A DNA stretch of 64,000 nucleotides from Paenibacillus sp. FSL H8-0079 (GTDB lineage Bacteria > Bacillota > Bacilli > Paenibacillales > Paenibacillaceae). Below the pieces are notes generated by a model. The model was not told where the DNA came from, did not search any database, and worked only from the letters and a program-made list of their open reading frames with translations. The DNA lies in NCBI RefSeq assembly GCF_037991315.1, contig NZ_CP150300.1:1674001-1738000 (forward strand). The letters are read 5' to 3'. Both the position numbers and the translations under genes were made by a program. This document shows, in pieces, positions 1-8,359 of this stretch. Numbering within the stretch: position 1 is the first letter of the stretch; every line of letters starts with the position of its first letter.

Positions 1-24
1 GATTAACGGGAAGGGATGTTGAGA

Positions 25-1125
25 ATGAACAGAGAAGGCCATCTGAAATCAGAACAGAATACACATTCGAAATTACACCATAGAAAAGGCTGGAAGGTGC
101 TTGCGATTACCCTTGGAGCTTGCGTGATATTATCTGCTTGCGGCAACAGCAACTCGATTACTTCCGACGAGGCGGAGCAGCGGTCATCCGAACAGACGTC
201 CAATAATGAAGCGAGCGAGAACTCCGATCAGGAGCAGAACTCAAGTTCAGAGGTGAGCACGATGGTTACACCAGACAATTTCATAGATACGTTGATGAAC
301 GGTTCAAAGGATGCAATCTATAGTCAGTTTTCTCCGGAATTGAAGGGAACGTTAACGTTGGAACAATTCAAGGAAGCTGCTAACCAGTTTCTGGAGGGTG
401 TGGAATCTTGGGAGCTAGTGGTAGATGCGGAAATGAATCAAATAACCGAGTATAGCTGGAAGGATCAGACTGGAACGAAAGGTGTTCAAGTTTATTTTTC
501 TGAAGAAAATCAGATTGAAGGTCTCTTAATTCAGCCGCTGGAAACTTATGAGGACACGGATGCCAAATTCACCAAAACAGAGTTCCAATTCCCCATGAAG
601 GGGGAATGGTATGTATTCTGGGGAGGCAATGATGTGTTGTCCAACTATCATTATGCGCATGAAACTCAGCGCTACGCCCTGGATATTGTTCGTACACAGA
701 ATAATTCAAGTTATGAAGGCGATACAAAGGCAAACGAAAACTACTATGCTTTTGGTGAACCACTCTATGCAGCTGCGGACGGAACAGTCGTCGAAATCAA
801 GAACGATATTCCGGACAATGTACCGGGTGTTATGAATCCGGAAGAGCCGGCGGGTAACTATGTGGTCATCGATCATGGAAATGGTGAATACAGCATCACA
901 GGACACATCAAGGAAGGCAGTGTTTCGGTCAAAAAAGGAGATAAGCTCAAGCAGGGAGACCCTATCGGTGAGCTTGGTAATTCGGGTAACTCCAGTGAAG
1001 CTCATCTGCATTTCCAGGTATCGGACGGTCCGGATCTGTTCACATCTCGCTCAATCAACATTCGTTGGGCAGACCAGACTCAGCAGTTAACGCGTGGGAA
1101 CACAATTCAGGGACTTCCAGAGTAG
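25..1125 (+). CDS. M23-family metallopeptidase lipoprotein
   Basis: The predicted product is a membrane-anchored cell-wall endopeptidase. An N-terminal hydrophobic stretch ends in a lipobox (LSAC, Cys about residue 40), followed by an acidic, Ser/Asn-rich linker. The middle third resembles a DUF3887-type domain. The C-terminal third is a LytM/M23 domain, with an H-x-x-x-R-x-A-x-D zinc-binding segment (HETQRYALDI) and the closing HLHF motif; the usual zinc and catalytic residues are therefore present. An earlier ATG at 16 lies directly on the GGGAAGG ribosome site, so the ATG at 25 is preferred. Nothing upstream is visible, so operon context is unknown. Confidence 0.85.
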   Translation: MNREGHLKSEQNTHSKLHHRKGWKVLAITLGACVILSACGNSNSITSDEAEQRSSEQTSNNEASENSDQEQNSSSEVSTMVTPDNFIDTLMNGSKDAIYSQFSPELKGTLTLEQFKEAANQFLEGVESWELVVDAEMNQITEYSWKDQTGTKGVQVYFSEENQIEGLLIQPLETYEDTDAKFTKTEFQFPMKGEWYVFWGGNDVLSNYHYAHETQRYALDIVRTQNNSSYEGDTKANENYYAFGEPLYAAADGTVVEIKNDIPDNVPGVMNPEEPAGNYVVIDHGNGEYSITGHIKEGSVSVKKGDKLKQGDPIGELGNSGNSSEAHLHFQVSDGPDLFTSRSINIRWADQTQQLTRGNTIQGLPE

Positions 1126-1146
1126 TGCTCTGTCAGAAGATTAGGG

Positions 1147-1176
1147 ATGACGAAAACTTCTCTTCTCCGTTATAAT
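1147..1176 (+). promoter_or_regulatory. Candidate promoter of the GNAT gene
   Basis: An ATGACG -35-like hexamer at 1147-1152 is followed by 18 bases and a perfect TATAAT at 1171-1176. It lies 45 bases upstream of the acetyltransferase start. The -35 element is weak, so this rests mainly on the -10 box. Confidence 0.4.
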
Positions 1177-1221
1177 ATCCTCTATGGTAATAGAACGATC
1201 TGGAATGATGGAGGAATAGCG

Positions 1222-1725
1222 ATGAAGCTGGAAGATGTGCAGATTGAATATGCGCGCCTGGAGGACTTGCCGAGGATTGTGGAAATCTATAATTCCACCA
1301 TTGAGAGCCGCATGGTAACAGCGGACTTGGAGCCGGTGACGGTGGAGCAACGTGTTCCGTGGTTCGAGGAACATTCACCGGATCATCGTCCGCTTTGGGT
1401 GATGAAGCAGGCAGGACGGGTGGTAGCCTGGGCGAGCCTCAGTTCGTTCTATGGACGGCCTGCGTATAATGGAACAGTTGAAGTCAGTGTATACGTGGAT
1501 CAGCAATGCCGCGGGATTGGGGCTGGCGGACGTTTGCTCGAAACTGTATTTGCGGCGTGTCCTGCACTTGGAATTACGACGATTCTCGGATTTGTCTTTG
1601 GTCATAATGAACCGAGTCTGGGGTTATTGCGCAAGCATGGTTTTGAACAGTGGGGGTATTATCCCGAAGTGGCTGTGCTGAATGGTGTGAATCGGGATTT
1701 GGCGATTTTGGGCAAAAAAATATAA
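1222..1725 (+). CDS. GNAT N-acetyltransferase, phosphinothricin-acetyltransferase-like
   Basis: A single GNAT domain of about 167 residues. The acetyl-CoA-binding signature is QCRGIGAGG, with conserved N-E-P-S-x-x-L-x-x-x-HGF toward the C-terminus. The overall pattern (IYNSTIES near the N-terminus, VSVYVDQQCRGIG, GFEQWGYYPEVA) matches the Pat/YncA subfamily, which acetylates small amino-group substrates such as methionine sulfoximine or sulfone; the true substrate is unknown. The ATG at 1222 was chosen because GGAGG (1210-1214) stands at proper distance; the reading frame is open from 1147. Followed by a strong terminator. Confidence 0.85.
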   Translation: MKLEDVQIEYARLEDLPRIVEIYNSTIESRMVTADLEPVTVEQRVPWFEEHSPDHRPLWVMKQAGRVVAWASLSSFYGRPAYNGTVEVSVYVDQQCRGIGAGGRLLETVFAACPALGITTILGFVFGHNEPSLGLLRKHGFEQWGYYPEVAVLNGVNRDLAILGKKI

Positions 1726-1757
1726 GTGTCGTTCTTGTTCGTGAGATAAGAACATTG

Positions 1758-1797
1758 AAAACCTCCAACCTAAATTAATAGGATTGGAGGTTTTTTG
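1758..1797. terminator. Bidirectional intrinsic terminator
   Basis: AAAACCTCCAA (1758-1768) pairs with TTGGAGGTTTT (1784-1794), with T-runs available on both strands. It separates the convergent GNAT and DinB-type genes. Confidence 0.85.
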
Positions 1798-1840
1798 TCG
1801 TACAACTATATTCTTCGCTATGTGAAAGTTGAGGTTGTGT

Positions 1841-2332
1841 TTATATGCCAAGCTTATGCTTAACCCCTTGAATCTGTCCCAGATGACGTTCCTCATGATA
1901 ACTTGCAAAGTCAATCCACTGGGTAAGATCCATCTCACCGAATACGGGATGAGAAAAGGACTTGCTGCGCAGCAGGTCAGGGTCATGATCCAATGCAAAG
2001 TTGTTTAACGCTTGGTGAGATTCGTCCAGATCATTGCGTACGTCTGCGAGTGCTTCGGGCGCTGCTGGAGGCTGTAGGTGGGGTGGCGCCTCGACGGAGC
2101 GACTACGATCCAGCGTTAATTCATAAGGTTTTTTGTCCACAGATACGGTCTGTTCCTTCTCGAGCGCAAGACGCGCTTGTTTCCCAATGACATGTTCCAT
2201 CAGATTCAGATGACGCAGTACTTGCATGATACTCCATTGTTCGGGTGAAGGTTTTCGGTTCAGTTGTTCTTCTTCGAGTCCTGAGACGCTTTCCCAGATT
2301 TGGTTGCGTATATCATCATTACGAGTAAACAT
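1841..2332 (-). CDS. DinB-superfamily protein
   Basis: A 163-residue four-helix-bundle protein of the DinB_2/DUF664 type. The metal-binding histidines fit the family pattern: one in the second helix (LRHLNLMEH) and one in the C-terminal HEERHLGQIQG motif. Family members are metal-dependent and many act as thiol-S-transferases using bacillithiol, but no substrate can be inferred. AAGGAGAGG precedes the ATG. It is monocistronic, convergent with the upstream acetyltransferase. Two further DinB-type genes occur in the window (6510, 48812). Confidence 0.8.
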   Translation of the reverse strand: MFTRNDDIRNQIWESVSGLEEEQLNRKPSPEQWSIMQVLRHLNLMEHVIGKQARLALEKEQTVSVDKKPYELTLDRSRSVEAPPHLQPPAAPEALADVRNDLDESHQALNNFALDHDPDLLRSKSFSHPVFGEMDLTQWIDFASYHEERHLGQIQGVKHKLGI

Positions 2333-2490
2333 CGTGCAATCCTCTCCTTATATGGGTTCTATAATGTTGATAGTCTGTGTATGTCCATTACCCAAAATGT
2401 GGATGCTTATTCTATAAGCATAGAGAATTGAATAGATGAATGCGAATCATAGGCATGATTAACCTTGTTAGGTGTAATCTGTTGCAAAAT

Positions 2491-2522
2491 AAAAAAGCCG
2501 TTCTCCATGAACGGTTCGTTTC
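2491..2522 (-). terminator. Small hairpin with T-run on the minus strand
   Basis: GCCGTTC and GAACGG flank a 5-base loop; read on the minus strand the stem is followed by CTTTTTT. No minus-strand gene feeds into it, so it may protect the DinB gene or be a remnant. Confidence 0.45.
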
Positions 2523-2547
2523 AATTATTACGAAGTCCAAAAAAAGA

Positions 2548-2576
2548 TTGACGGGCAGACCCCGGCAAACTATAAT
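2548..2576 (+). promoter_or_regulatory. Strong sigma-A promoter of the amtB operon
   Basis: TTGACG (2548-2553), exactly 17 bases, and a perfect TATAAT (2571-2576). The predicted start lies about 35 bases upstream of the first gene of the coiled-coil/amtB pair. No TnrA or GlnR site was recognised near it. Confidence 0.75.
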
Positions 2577-2617
2577 CGGTAACAAGTAACTTGATATGTA
2601 AGGAGTCCTGACATGAT

Positions 2618-3037
2618 ATGTTAGTAATCGACGAGGTGTATCACCATACAGCATTGCAAATATCATCGTCCGATTTATTGTACCTTATCGAACGACTGAA
2701 GGTCAAAAAAGAAAATGAGATCCAAACGCTCAAGCAGAAGATCGAACAGTTCGAACAAAAGCGTCGAGCGGAAGAGGTCGCTTATCAATCGTTGTCGACC
2801 GTACGCAAATGGTTCGCGGGACACCCCGCATCCCATCATCAGGCGGTAGAATATATGGTTCAGGTGAAGGAACGTTTTCGCAAGATGGAACAGATTCGCA
2901 GACGCATACGTGATCTGGAGCAGATTGCAGAACGGATTAAGCATCCGGACAGCATTGAGCGGGACGAGATTGAGCTTGCGCCCGATACAATCCGTGAGCT
3001 CAGACAGCTTAGTGAAACGGAGGATGTACAAGCATGA
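2618..3037 (+). CDS. Coiled-coil protein of unknown function upstream of amtB
   Basis: A 139-residue charged protein, almost entirely helical, with heptad-like Lys/Glu/Gln-rich segments (about residues 25-55 and 85-115). No membrane segment, signal peptide or catalytic motif is visible. AAGGAG at 2600-2605 lies 12 bases before the ATG. Its stop overlaps the amtB start (ATGA), implying translational coupling. The usual partner of Amt transporters is a PII protein, and this is not one; a role linked to the transporter is inferred from position only. Confidence 0.7.
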   Translation: MLVIDEVYHHTALQISSSDLLYLIERLKVKKENEIQTLKQKIEQFEQKRRAEEVAYQSLSTVRKWFAGHPASHHQAVEYMVQVKERFRKMEQIRRRIRDLEQIAERIKHPDSIERDEIELAPDTIRELRQLSETEDVQA

Positions 3038-4323
3038 CTTTGGAGACGTTAAGCACCGGGATCGATACGGTCTGGGTCGTACTGAGTGCAGCCATGATTT
3101 TGTTGATGGAGGGTGGATTCGCCCTGCTTGAGGCTGGCTTTGTGCGTTATAAAAATAGTGTGAACATTATTATGAAGGTTTTTGCTGATATTACGATTGG
3201 AACGTTGCTGTTCTATGCGATCGGTTTTGGACTGATGTATGGTTCGGACGTTGGCGGTTTTGCCGGAGTAACGGGATTCTTCCTGAATGGGGATTTGTCT
3301 CATCTGGATGTACCGGTATCTCTGGAGACATTTTGGTTGTTCCAGGCTGCCTTTACCATTGCGGTTATTTCTATCGTCTCAGGAGCGGTGGCAGAGCGGA
3401 TCAACTTCCGCGCTTACCTCCTGTATATCATATTGATGACGGCGATCATCTATCCGATTGGTGGACACTGGGCATGGGGCGGCGGCTGGCTTAGTCAGCT
3501 GGGGATGCAGGACTTTGCCGGTTCGGCTGTCATCCATGCGCTTGGGGGATTCTCGGCACTGGCTGCTGCGATTATTATTGGTCCGCGTAAAGGGAAGTAC
3601 ACGCCGCTTGGCGTAAGTGCCATTGCACTACCGAGTAATCTACCACTCGCATCTGTAGGTGCATTTCTGTTATGGTTCGGCTGGTTTGGCTTCAACGCCG
3701 GCAGTACGCTGAGTGCGACGGATGTAAGAATCGGTCACATTGCGATTGTTACGATGTTATCTGCGGCTTCGGGTGGTGCGGTTACGTTACTGTACACTTT
3801 GTTCCGCTTCAATCGCTCGGATGCGCCATCGGTCATTAACGGTTCGCTTGCGGGACTGGTCGGCATTACGGCGGGCTGTGCATTTGTTGGCGATGTAGCC
3901 GCCATATTCATTGGGGCAGTATCCGGCTTATTGATGATGGCTGCCACCAACTGGCTGGACCGTCGGCAGATTGATGATCCGGTCGGTGCTTTTCCGGTGC
4001 ATGCCGCATCAGGAATGTGGGGCACGATTGCTGTAGGTCTGTTTGCCACGGATGGTGGATTATTCATGGGCGGCGGCTGGAGGTTGCTGGGTGTTCAGGC
4101 ACTTGGTCTTACAGCCCTAGTCATCTGGGGATTCGCCATGACCTGGATCGGGTTAAAGCTGATTGGCAAAATTGTGCCTGTACGTTCGACGGAAGAAGAG
4201 GAAGATCTCGGTCTGGATATCAGCTATCATGGTGTGATGGCAGCACATCAGGCCCATGAATTCCTGGATGGTGAGGAGCATATGCGCGCTTACCAGGAAA
4301 AGTCTTCTGATCCAAATCGTTAA
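3034..4323 (+). CDS. amtB: Ammonium transporter
   Basis: A full-length Amt/MEP/Rh channel (429 residues) with about eleven membrane helices. Family blocks are intact: GGFALLEAGFVRYKNSVN in helix 1, FQAAFTIAVISIVSGAVAER, and the GGHWAWGGGWL block. The twin pore histidines are His168 (SAVIHALGG) and His323 (FPVHAASGMWGT). It conducts ammonium/ammonia across the cytoplasmic membrane under nitrogen limitation. Translation is coupled to the preceding coiled-coil gene; no glnK/PII gene follows. The transcript ends at the hairpin at 4346, immediately before a group II intron. Confidence 0.96.
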   Translation: MTLETLSTGIDTVWVVLSAAMILLMEGGFALLEAGFVRYKNSVNIIMKVFADITIGTLLFYAIGFGLMYGSDVGGFAGVTGFFLNGDLSHLDVPVSLETFWLFQAAFTIAVISIVSGAVAERINFRAYLLYIILMTAIIYPIGGHWAWGGGWLSQLGMQDFAGSAVIHALGGFSALAAAIIIGPRKGKYTPLGVSAIALPSNLPLASVGAFLLWFGWFGFNAGSTLSATDVRIGHIAIVTMLSAASGGAVTLLYTLFRFNRSDAPSVINGSLAGLVGITAGCAFVGDVAAIFIGAVSGLLMMAATNWLDRRQIDDPVGAFPVHAASGMWGTIAVGLFATDGGLFMGGGWRLLGVQALGLTALVIWGFAMTWIGLKLIGKIVPVRSTEEEEDLGLDISYHGVMAAHQAHEFLDGEEHMRAYQEKSSDPNR

Positions 4324-4345
4324 ATGGAATATAGGATAAAGAAGT

Positions 4346-4376
4346 AGACTGACAAGGAGTGTCAGTCTCTTTTTTC
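4346..4376 (+). terminator. amtB terminator
   Basis: AGACTGACA and TGTCAGTCT form a perfect 9-bp stem with a 5-base loop, followed by CTCTTTTTTC. The group II intron begins about seven bases beyond the T-run. Confidence 0.9.
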
Positions 4377-4382
4377 TATAGC

Positions 4383-5098
4383 GTGCCCAGCTAAGCACGC
4401 ATCTTCTAGCCGATGAAAATCCGGTCGCGGGAGAGGCCAAGCCCCGTGTAGCTAGGATACTTGCGTATGGAGAAATCTGTGCGTAAAAGCGTATCGACGA
4501 AAGTACCTGTCAGAGACAGGGCGAGCGACAGTCCAGGCCGTAACATCAAGTGAATCCTGCCGCGTCGTCAAAAAGGCCTTGCAAGAGGGAAAAGAGGAAG
4601 CCGAGTCTCGTGTAGATGGACGAAGGCCAGGGAAGCTGTTTTGAACTTGGAGCGACAGCGAAGAATCCTCCGGCGTAAGGGGAGCGGCATGGTCTGAAAG
4701 AGGATGTAGTGAACTGGGGAGACCCTCCCCTGCACGGATTTTTTTTTTTTATGAATCCGTAAAGTGGTACTCTATAAGCCAGAAGGTGAAGTGAGTGAAC
4801 AGCAGGAAGGGAGTCCGAGGGGCTCATACTACCTGGGAACGCAGGACAACACAACCTGCGGGAGGGAAGGAGCCCTACTTTGTTCACGTTTCACCAAGAG
4901 GTACGAGTTCGTGAATGCCAAAATGGCTAACGACACGCTAGAAAACACTCAACAACTCTTATAGGGGAAACTAGGTCATGAGGCCAAAGCAAATATGCTG
5001 CATGCCCATGAAAGATGAACATCGGAAAGCCGTATGAGGGAAAACCTCACGTACGGTTTGATGAGGAGGGGCTGGGTTTTGCCCAGCCTTTTACTCTA
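4383..5098 (+). ncRNA. Group II intron lacking its reverse-transcriptase ORF
   Basis: The stretch begins with a group II 5' end (GTGCCCAGC) and contains long blocks I recognise from domain I-III of Bacillus-type group II introns (CTTCTAGCCGATGAAA, CTAGGATACTTGCGTATGG, GGTCTGAAAGAGGATGTAG, AGGAAGGGAGTCCGAGGGG). Domain V is intact at about 5025-5060: the AGC triad, GCCGTATGAGG, an A-rich loop, CCTCACGTACGG. A domain VI hairpin (GGCTGGG/CCCAGCC) with a candidate branch A lies in CCTTTTACTC. Domain IV, which normally holds the maturase gene, keeps only its first codons. Insertion just behind a transcription terminator is the usual habit of group IIC introns, but the sequence blocks do not settle the subclass. 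The 3' boundary is good to a few bases. Confidence 0.8.
4923..4964 (+). pseudogene. 5' stub of the intron-encoded reverse transcriptase
   Basis: ATG at 4923 encodes MANDTLENTQQL followed after one more codon by TAG. As I recall it, this matches the start of group II intron RT/maturases of Bacilli, which continue for some 400 further residues. The rest of the gene has been deleted, leaving about 60 bases before domain V. Confidence 0.6.
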
Positions 5099-5100
5099 GT

Positions 5101-5286
5101 AAATTGAACTACATATTTACACGAGAACGTAGAGGACAGAAAGAACCTGAAGAAGCGGAGCGTTCGCCTTTATCCCCGGGTTTTTACCTTTGCAAAGGTG
5201 AATCTAAAAAATTCTGGGGATAACAGCGATCGGAAGGTTGTTCTGTCATCGGAGTGGTAAGTGTAAAATATTCTTAAGTTCAATTT
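5101..5286. repeat. 186-bp element with perfect 10-bp terminal inverted repeats
   Basis: AAATTGAACT (5101-5110) is the exact reverse complement of AGTTCAATTT (5277-5286). The interior folds on itself: GACAGAA with TTCTGTC, TATCCCCGG with CTGGGGATA, and a central ACCTTTGCAAAGGT hairpin. It has no coding capacity. The first 35 bases recur with three mismatches at 12821-12855. It abuts the 3' end of the group II intron. It could be a MITE-like element or a structured RNA gene. Confidence 0.65.
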
Positions 5287-5383
5287 ATACAGAAGCAGGG
5301 AAAGACGTCCGGGCGGAAGAATATACAGGTGTGAACCTGAATATGTCTCAGCATAGGTGTATTGTCAAAAGGGGAGGAACTAT

Positions 5384-6325
5384 ATGATTAAGCCAGAACA
5401 ATGTGAACGTCTAACCAGAAAAGCCCGTAAAACACTTGAGGAATATGGTTTGGGAGTCGCTGCCGATCTGTTGTTATCTTCAAGTCGCTGGGGAATCCGC
5501 CTCGATGTATCCACTGTAGATGAATATCGAAGAACAGGAAATTCACGTGTGGGTGGACATCCGGATTTGCCAAGTCGCATGGAGTGGCCCGTAACACAAG
5601 AGGGGGTACCCATGACTTTCCTGGCCCAGCTGAACCTGGTGGATTTGTCTCCGTATACGCCGAATGATGGGCGTGGGACTTTGCCAGAACGGGGAATGGT
5701 ATACTTTTTCGTTGGTAGGGATGAATCGGCCTGTCCCATTGAACATCGTGTGATTTTCGAGCCAAGTGCTCATAACCTGATAAGGCGAGAGCCAGAAGGG
5801 GATACCGCGCTGGAGGGAGCCCCGTTTGTTGCCCATTCGGTGACCGTACTGCCTAATCTTGAGTTTCCTACATATGCATATATAGACGCCAACGCGCTGA
5901 ACGAGCTCTCGCCTCCGCGGAATGAGACCGATGAGACTGAGGCGGAAGTGGATCTGTATGACCGATACCTTGAATTCGAGTCGAGCTGGAATCATCCAAG
6001 TACGCTGAATTGGGGTGGGATGTTTGGATATCCTGACGGACAGCATCCGGATGCCGAGCATCGGGCCTTGTTACAGATCGCGCTGGGAGAAGAGTACGGT
6101 TATAACGAGCAGGAATGTGAGGAGAAGCTAACCAAGCATTACGGCGGAGACGAGGATCGGACATGGCAGGAACTATCCGATACGCTGCTGCTGTTGAAGA
6201 TAGATACCCATGATGCTATTGGTTTCCAATGGTGGGATTGCGGGGAACTGCAATTTTTTATTCGCAAGTCTGACTTGGAGGCTGGACGATTCGAGCAAAC
6301 GTATTGTTCGTTATACTCAAGTTGA
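5384..6325 (+). CDS. DUF1963 (YwqG-family) protein
   Basis: A 313-residue soluble protein. Features typical of DUF1963 are the central GGHPDLPSRMEWP segment, FLAQLNL, a GGMFGYPDGQHPD block and the C-terminal DAIGFQWWDCGELQFFI. The biochemical role of the family is not established. The ATG at 5384 follows GGGGAGG at 5371-5377; an upstream in-frame extension to 5357 lacks a ribosome site. It is monocistronic. Confidence 0.8.
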   Translation: MIKPEQCERLTRKARKTLEEYGLGVAADLLLSSSRWGIRLDVSTVDEYRRTGNSRVGGHPDLPSRMEWPVTQEGVPMTFLAQLNLVDLSPYTPNDGRGTLPERGMVYFFVGRDESACPIEHRVIFEPSAHNLIRREPEGDTALEGAPFVAHSVTVLPNLEFPTYAYIDANALNELSPPRNETDETEAEVDLYDRYLEFESSWNHPSTLNWGGMFGYPDGQHPDAEHRALLQIALGEEYGYNEQECEEKLTKHYGGDEDRTWQELSDTLLLLKIDTHDAIGFQWWDCGELQFFIRKSDLEAGRFEQTYCSLYSS

Positions 6326-6356
6326 GCAAAGATTTGAAATCAAATAGGCAACAAAA

Positions 6357-6397
6357 TGTCCTGAATCCCGTCTATATGAAGGAGGAAGGACTTTTTT
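6357..6397 (+). terminator. Terminator with long loop
   Basis: GTCCT pairs with AGGAC across a long loop and is followed by TTTTTTG. The loop portion (AATCCC...ATGAAGGAGGAAGGAC) resembles the terminator family also found at 36741, 56526 and 63144. Confidence 0.65.
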
Positions 6398-6457
6398 GTT
6401 CGAATATTGTTAGATTTGGTGTGTAGTTTGTTTATATATTAAGGAGGGATATCTTGG

Positions 6458-6486
6458 TTGATAACCGATCATATGTTCTGTATAAT
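6458..6486 (+). promoter_or_regulatory. Sigma-A promoter of the DinB-type gene
   Basis: TTGATA (6458-6463), 17 bases, perfect TATAAT (6481-6486). The transcript would start only about 15 bases before the TTG start codon, giving a very short leader. Confidence 0.65.
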
Positions 6487-6509
6487 GGGATAAAAAGGAA
6501 GTGTGTCTG

Positions 6510-6968
6510 TTGATTCAATCTGCATTCAAACATATTGATGTGGCAGTAACATCGTTAATTGATATATGTGATCAGCTGTCAGAAGAAGATTTGGCTTTGA
6601 CGCCAATAGAGGGCAAACGGCCTGTTGGTGAACTGCTTTCCCATCTGTCTGTGATCTGCCGAGCGGATGTCTATATTTCTGAAGGTGCATCGGAAGAAGA
6701 GATGACTTTATTTTATGAGGAGAACCAGGTTCATTCGCTCAGTCAGATCAAGCAAGCTCTGATTGATAACCAGATGTATCTGTACCAACGGTACAGGCAG
6801 TTTAACACCGAAGAGTTACTGCATGTGACGGATTCATACTGGGGAGCTTCCTATAGTCGGCTAGAGTGGTTACTTGAGATTATGGGACATGTGTATCATC
6901 ACAGGGGACAATTGTATACGATGCTAACCCTGACGGGCAAAGAACCCAAATCCGTGCTTTTTAAATAG
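6510..6968 (+). CDS. DinB-superfamily protein
   Basis: A DinB-fold protein of about 152 residues. A histidine in the second helix (ELLSHLSV) and the C-terminal HVYHHRGQLY motif supply the expected metal ligands. It probably acts as a metal-dependent small-molecule transferase or hydrolase, substrate unknown. The TTG at 6510 was chosen because AAGGAAG at 6494-6500 has normal spacing to it, while the GTG at 6501 directly abuts that site. It is transcribed alone from the promoter at 6458. Confidence 0.78.
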   Translation: MIQSAFKHIDVAVTSLIDICDQLSEEDLALTPIEGKRPVGELLSHLSVICRADVYISEGASEEEMTLFYEENQVHSLSQIKQALIDNQMYLYQRYRQFNTEELLHVTDSYWGASYSRLEWLLEIMGHVYHHRGQLYTMLTLTGKEPKSVLFK

Positions 6969-7229
6969 AAAGGTATTATTCAATACTAGACATACGGTAA
7001 TGATAGGAACGGTTAGATTACATATAAGTACATGTTCAAAAAGAACGGTTTTCAATCCAACAATACTACAAGCTATACTTGAAACACGGAGAATTCCGGC
7101 AAGTTTGAACGTATCCGTGAGGTCAAGGCACGGGAAGTCGGGCACGATTCTTTCCTTATATTGAATAACACAGATTCTGGATTTTAATGTATAATATGTT
7201 TTTTTTATCTAGCGTAAAAGGAGGAAGGA

Positions 7230-7775
7230 ATGGACTATAAATATAGAAAATCGGAACGGGATATAAGCTCGCTGCAACCCAAAACCGGGATCAGACCGGA
7301 ACGGCCTGGTATCTCCGGATTGGGTGGATGGCTTATTTTAATCCAGATCAGTCTTTGGCTTGCGCTGGTGTTTCTCATCTCGGATGTATCGCAGGTGAAT
7401 GTCATCATGGACCCTGCCAGATGGGAAGTAGGCCGTGGTGTCGATCCTCAGATCTACGCGGAGATGATCCGTCCACTCCTATGGTTTGGCTTCATAAGCA
7501 GCAGCATTCTATTGATGATCGTTATCGTGAACCTCGTTCTTTTATATAAACGGAAGAGACAGTTTCCACGCATGATGATGGTAATGTACATGATGAATGT
7601 GATCATAAGCATCGCGACCTGGATTCTGATTGCACGAAATGAGATCCCAAGAGAACAGCATGTGCTTGATGCAACACCGGCTTTTCATCTGATCGTACGA
7701 TCCATTCTGGTGTGCTGTATCTTCATTCCGTACTTCTTGAAGTCGATTCGGGTGAAGAATACGTTTGTGAAGTAA
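7230..7775 (+). CDS. DUF2569-type membrane protein
   Basis: A 181-residue protein with a hydrophilic N-terminus, then GLGGWLILIQISLWLALVFL as the first of four membrane helices (about residues 30-52, 82-106, 114-132, 150-170). The GLGGWL opening and four-helix layout fit DUF2569 proteins of unknown function. GGAGGAAGG stands immediately upstream of the ATG. A strong terminator follows. Confidence 0.7.
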   Translation: MDYKYRKSERDISSLQPKTGIRPERPGISGLGGWLILIQISLWLALVFLISDVSQVNVIMDPARWEVGRGVDPQIYAEMIRPLLWFGFISSSILLMIVIVNLVLLYKRKRQFPRMMMVMYMMNVIISIATWILIARNEIPREQHVLDATPAFHLIVRSILVCCIFIPYFLKSIRVKNTFVK

Positions 7776-7809
7776 CTTGCTTCGCTAGTGACACGGTAGA
7801 ACCCAAATG

Positions 7810-7861
7810 AAAAGGCCCATGGCATACAAAGCGCTAAGCTTGTATACCGTGGGCCTTTTTG
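7810..7861. terminator. Strong bidirectional terminator
   Basis: AAAAGGCCCA(T/C)GG-type arms with an inner CATACAA/TTGTATA pairing form a long stem around GCGCTAAGC; T-runs occur on both strands. It serves the convergent DUF2569 and ThrE genes. Confidence 0.88.
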
Positions 7862-7882
7862 CAACCAAGATATCGATAGAGG

Positions 7883-8350
7883 TCATTTCGATGATGATTT
7901 TGTCCGTATCGAGCCGGGAATTCGGCGTATCATCTGGTTTAATACCTCTGACAGCACGAGGCCTACGGCAATAGCGCCGGATAACATGAGTGCCTTGGCT
8001 GCCATCTCCATGGCTGCACCGTAATCATTTTGCACAAAACTTCGCATCGCATTATAAGCCAGTCCACCAGGAACCAGAGGAATGATGCCTGCGACGCTGA
8101 AGATGATTACGGGTGCGCGAAACATGCGAGAGAATATTTGGCTGATGACCCCTACGGCTATGGTCGCTGCAAGTGTAGCAGGAACCGCATCCGCTGCATA
8201 TTCGAGCACGATATAGATAATCCAGCCGATCATGCCGACAAATCCACCGTGGAGCAGCATGCGCCGTGGTGCGTTGAAGATGATCCCGAACGCGGCTGAA
8301 GCGACAAAACTGGTTAAGGCTTGTTCAATAAAATGGAGCATATCCTGCAT
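7883..8350 (-). CDS. Threonine/serine exporter, ThrE_2 (YjjB-type) subunit
   Basis: A 155-residue integral membrane protein with four to five helices, of the ThrE_2/DUF3815 type. It lies 9 bases downstream of the YjjP-type partner; together they reconstitute the two halves fused in Corynebacterium ThrE. The complex is expected to export threonine, serine or related small metabolites. The characteristic APVIIFSVAGIIPLVPGGLAY segment is present. The C-terminus is basic (RRIPGSIRTKSSSK). Confidence 0.88.
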   Translation of the reverse strand: MQDMLHFIEQALTSFVASAAFGIIFNAPRRMLLHGGFVGMIGWIIYIVLEYAADAVPATLAATIAVGVISQIFSRMFRAPVIIFSVAGIIPLVPGGLAYNAMRSFVQNDYGAAMEMAAKALMLSGAIAVGLVLSEVLNQMIRRIPGSIRTKSSSK

Positions 8351-8359
8351 TCCTCCGTC

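Noticed and set aside
4764..4964. Open frame of 66 codons in the amtB downstream region
   Set aside because: It runs through group II intron RNA domains; only its last 13 codons, the RT stub, have coding meaning.
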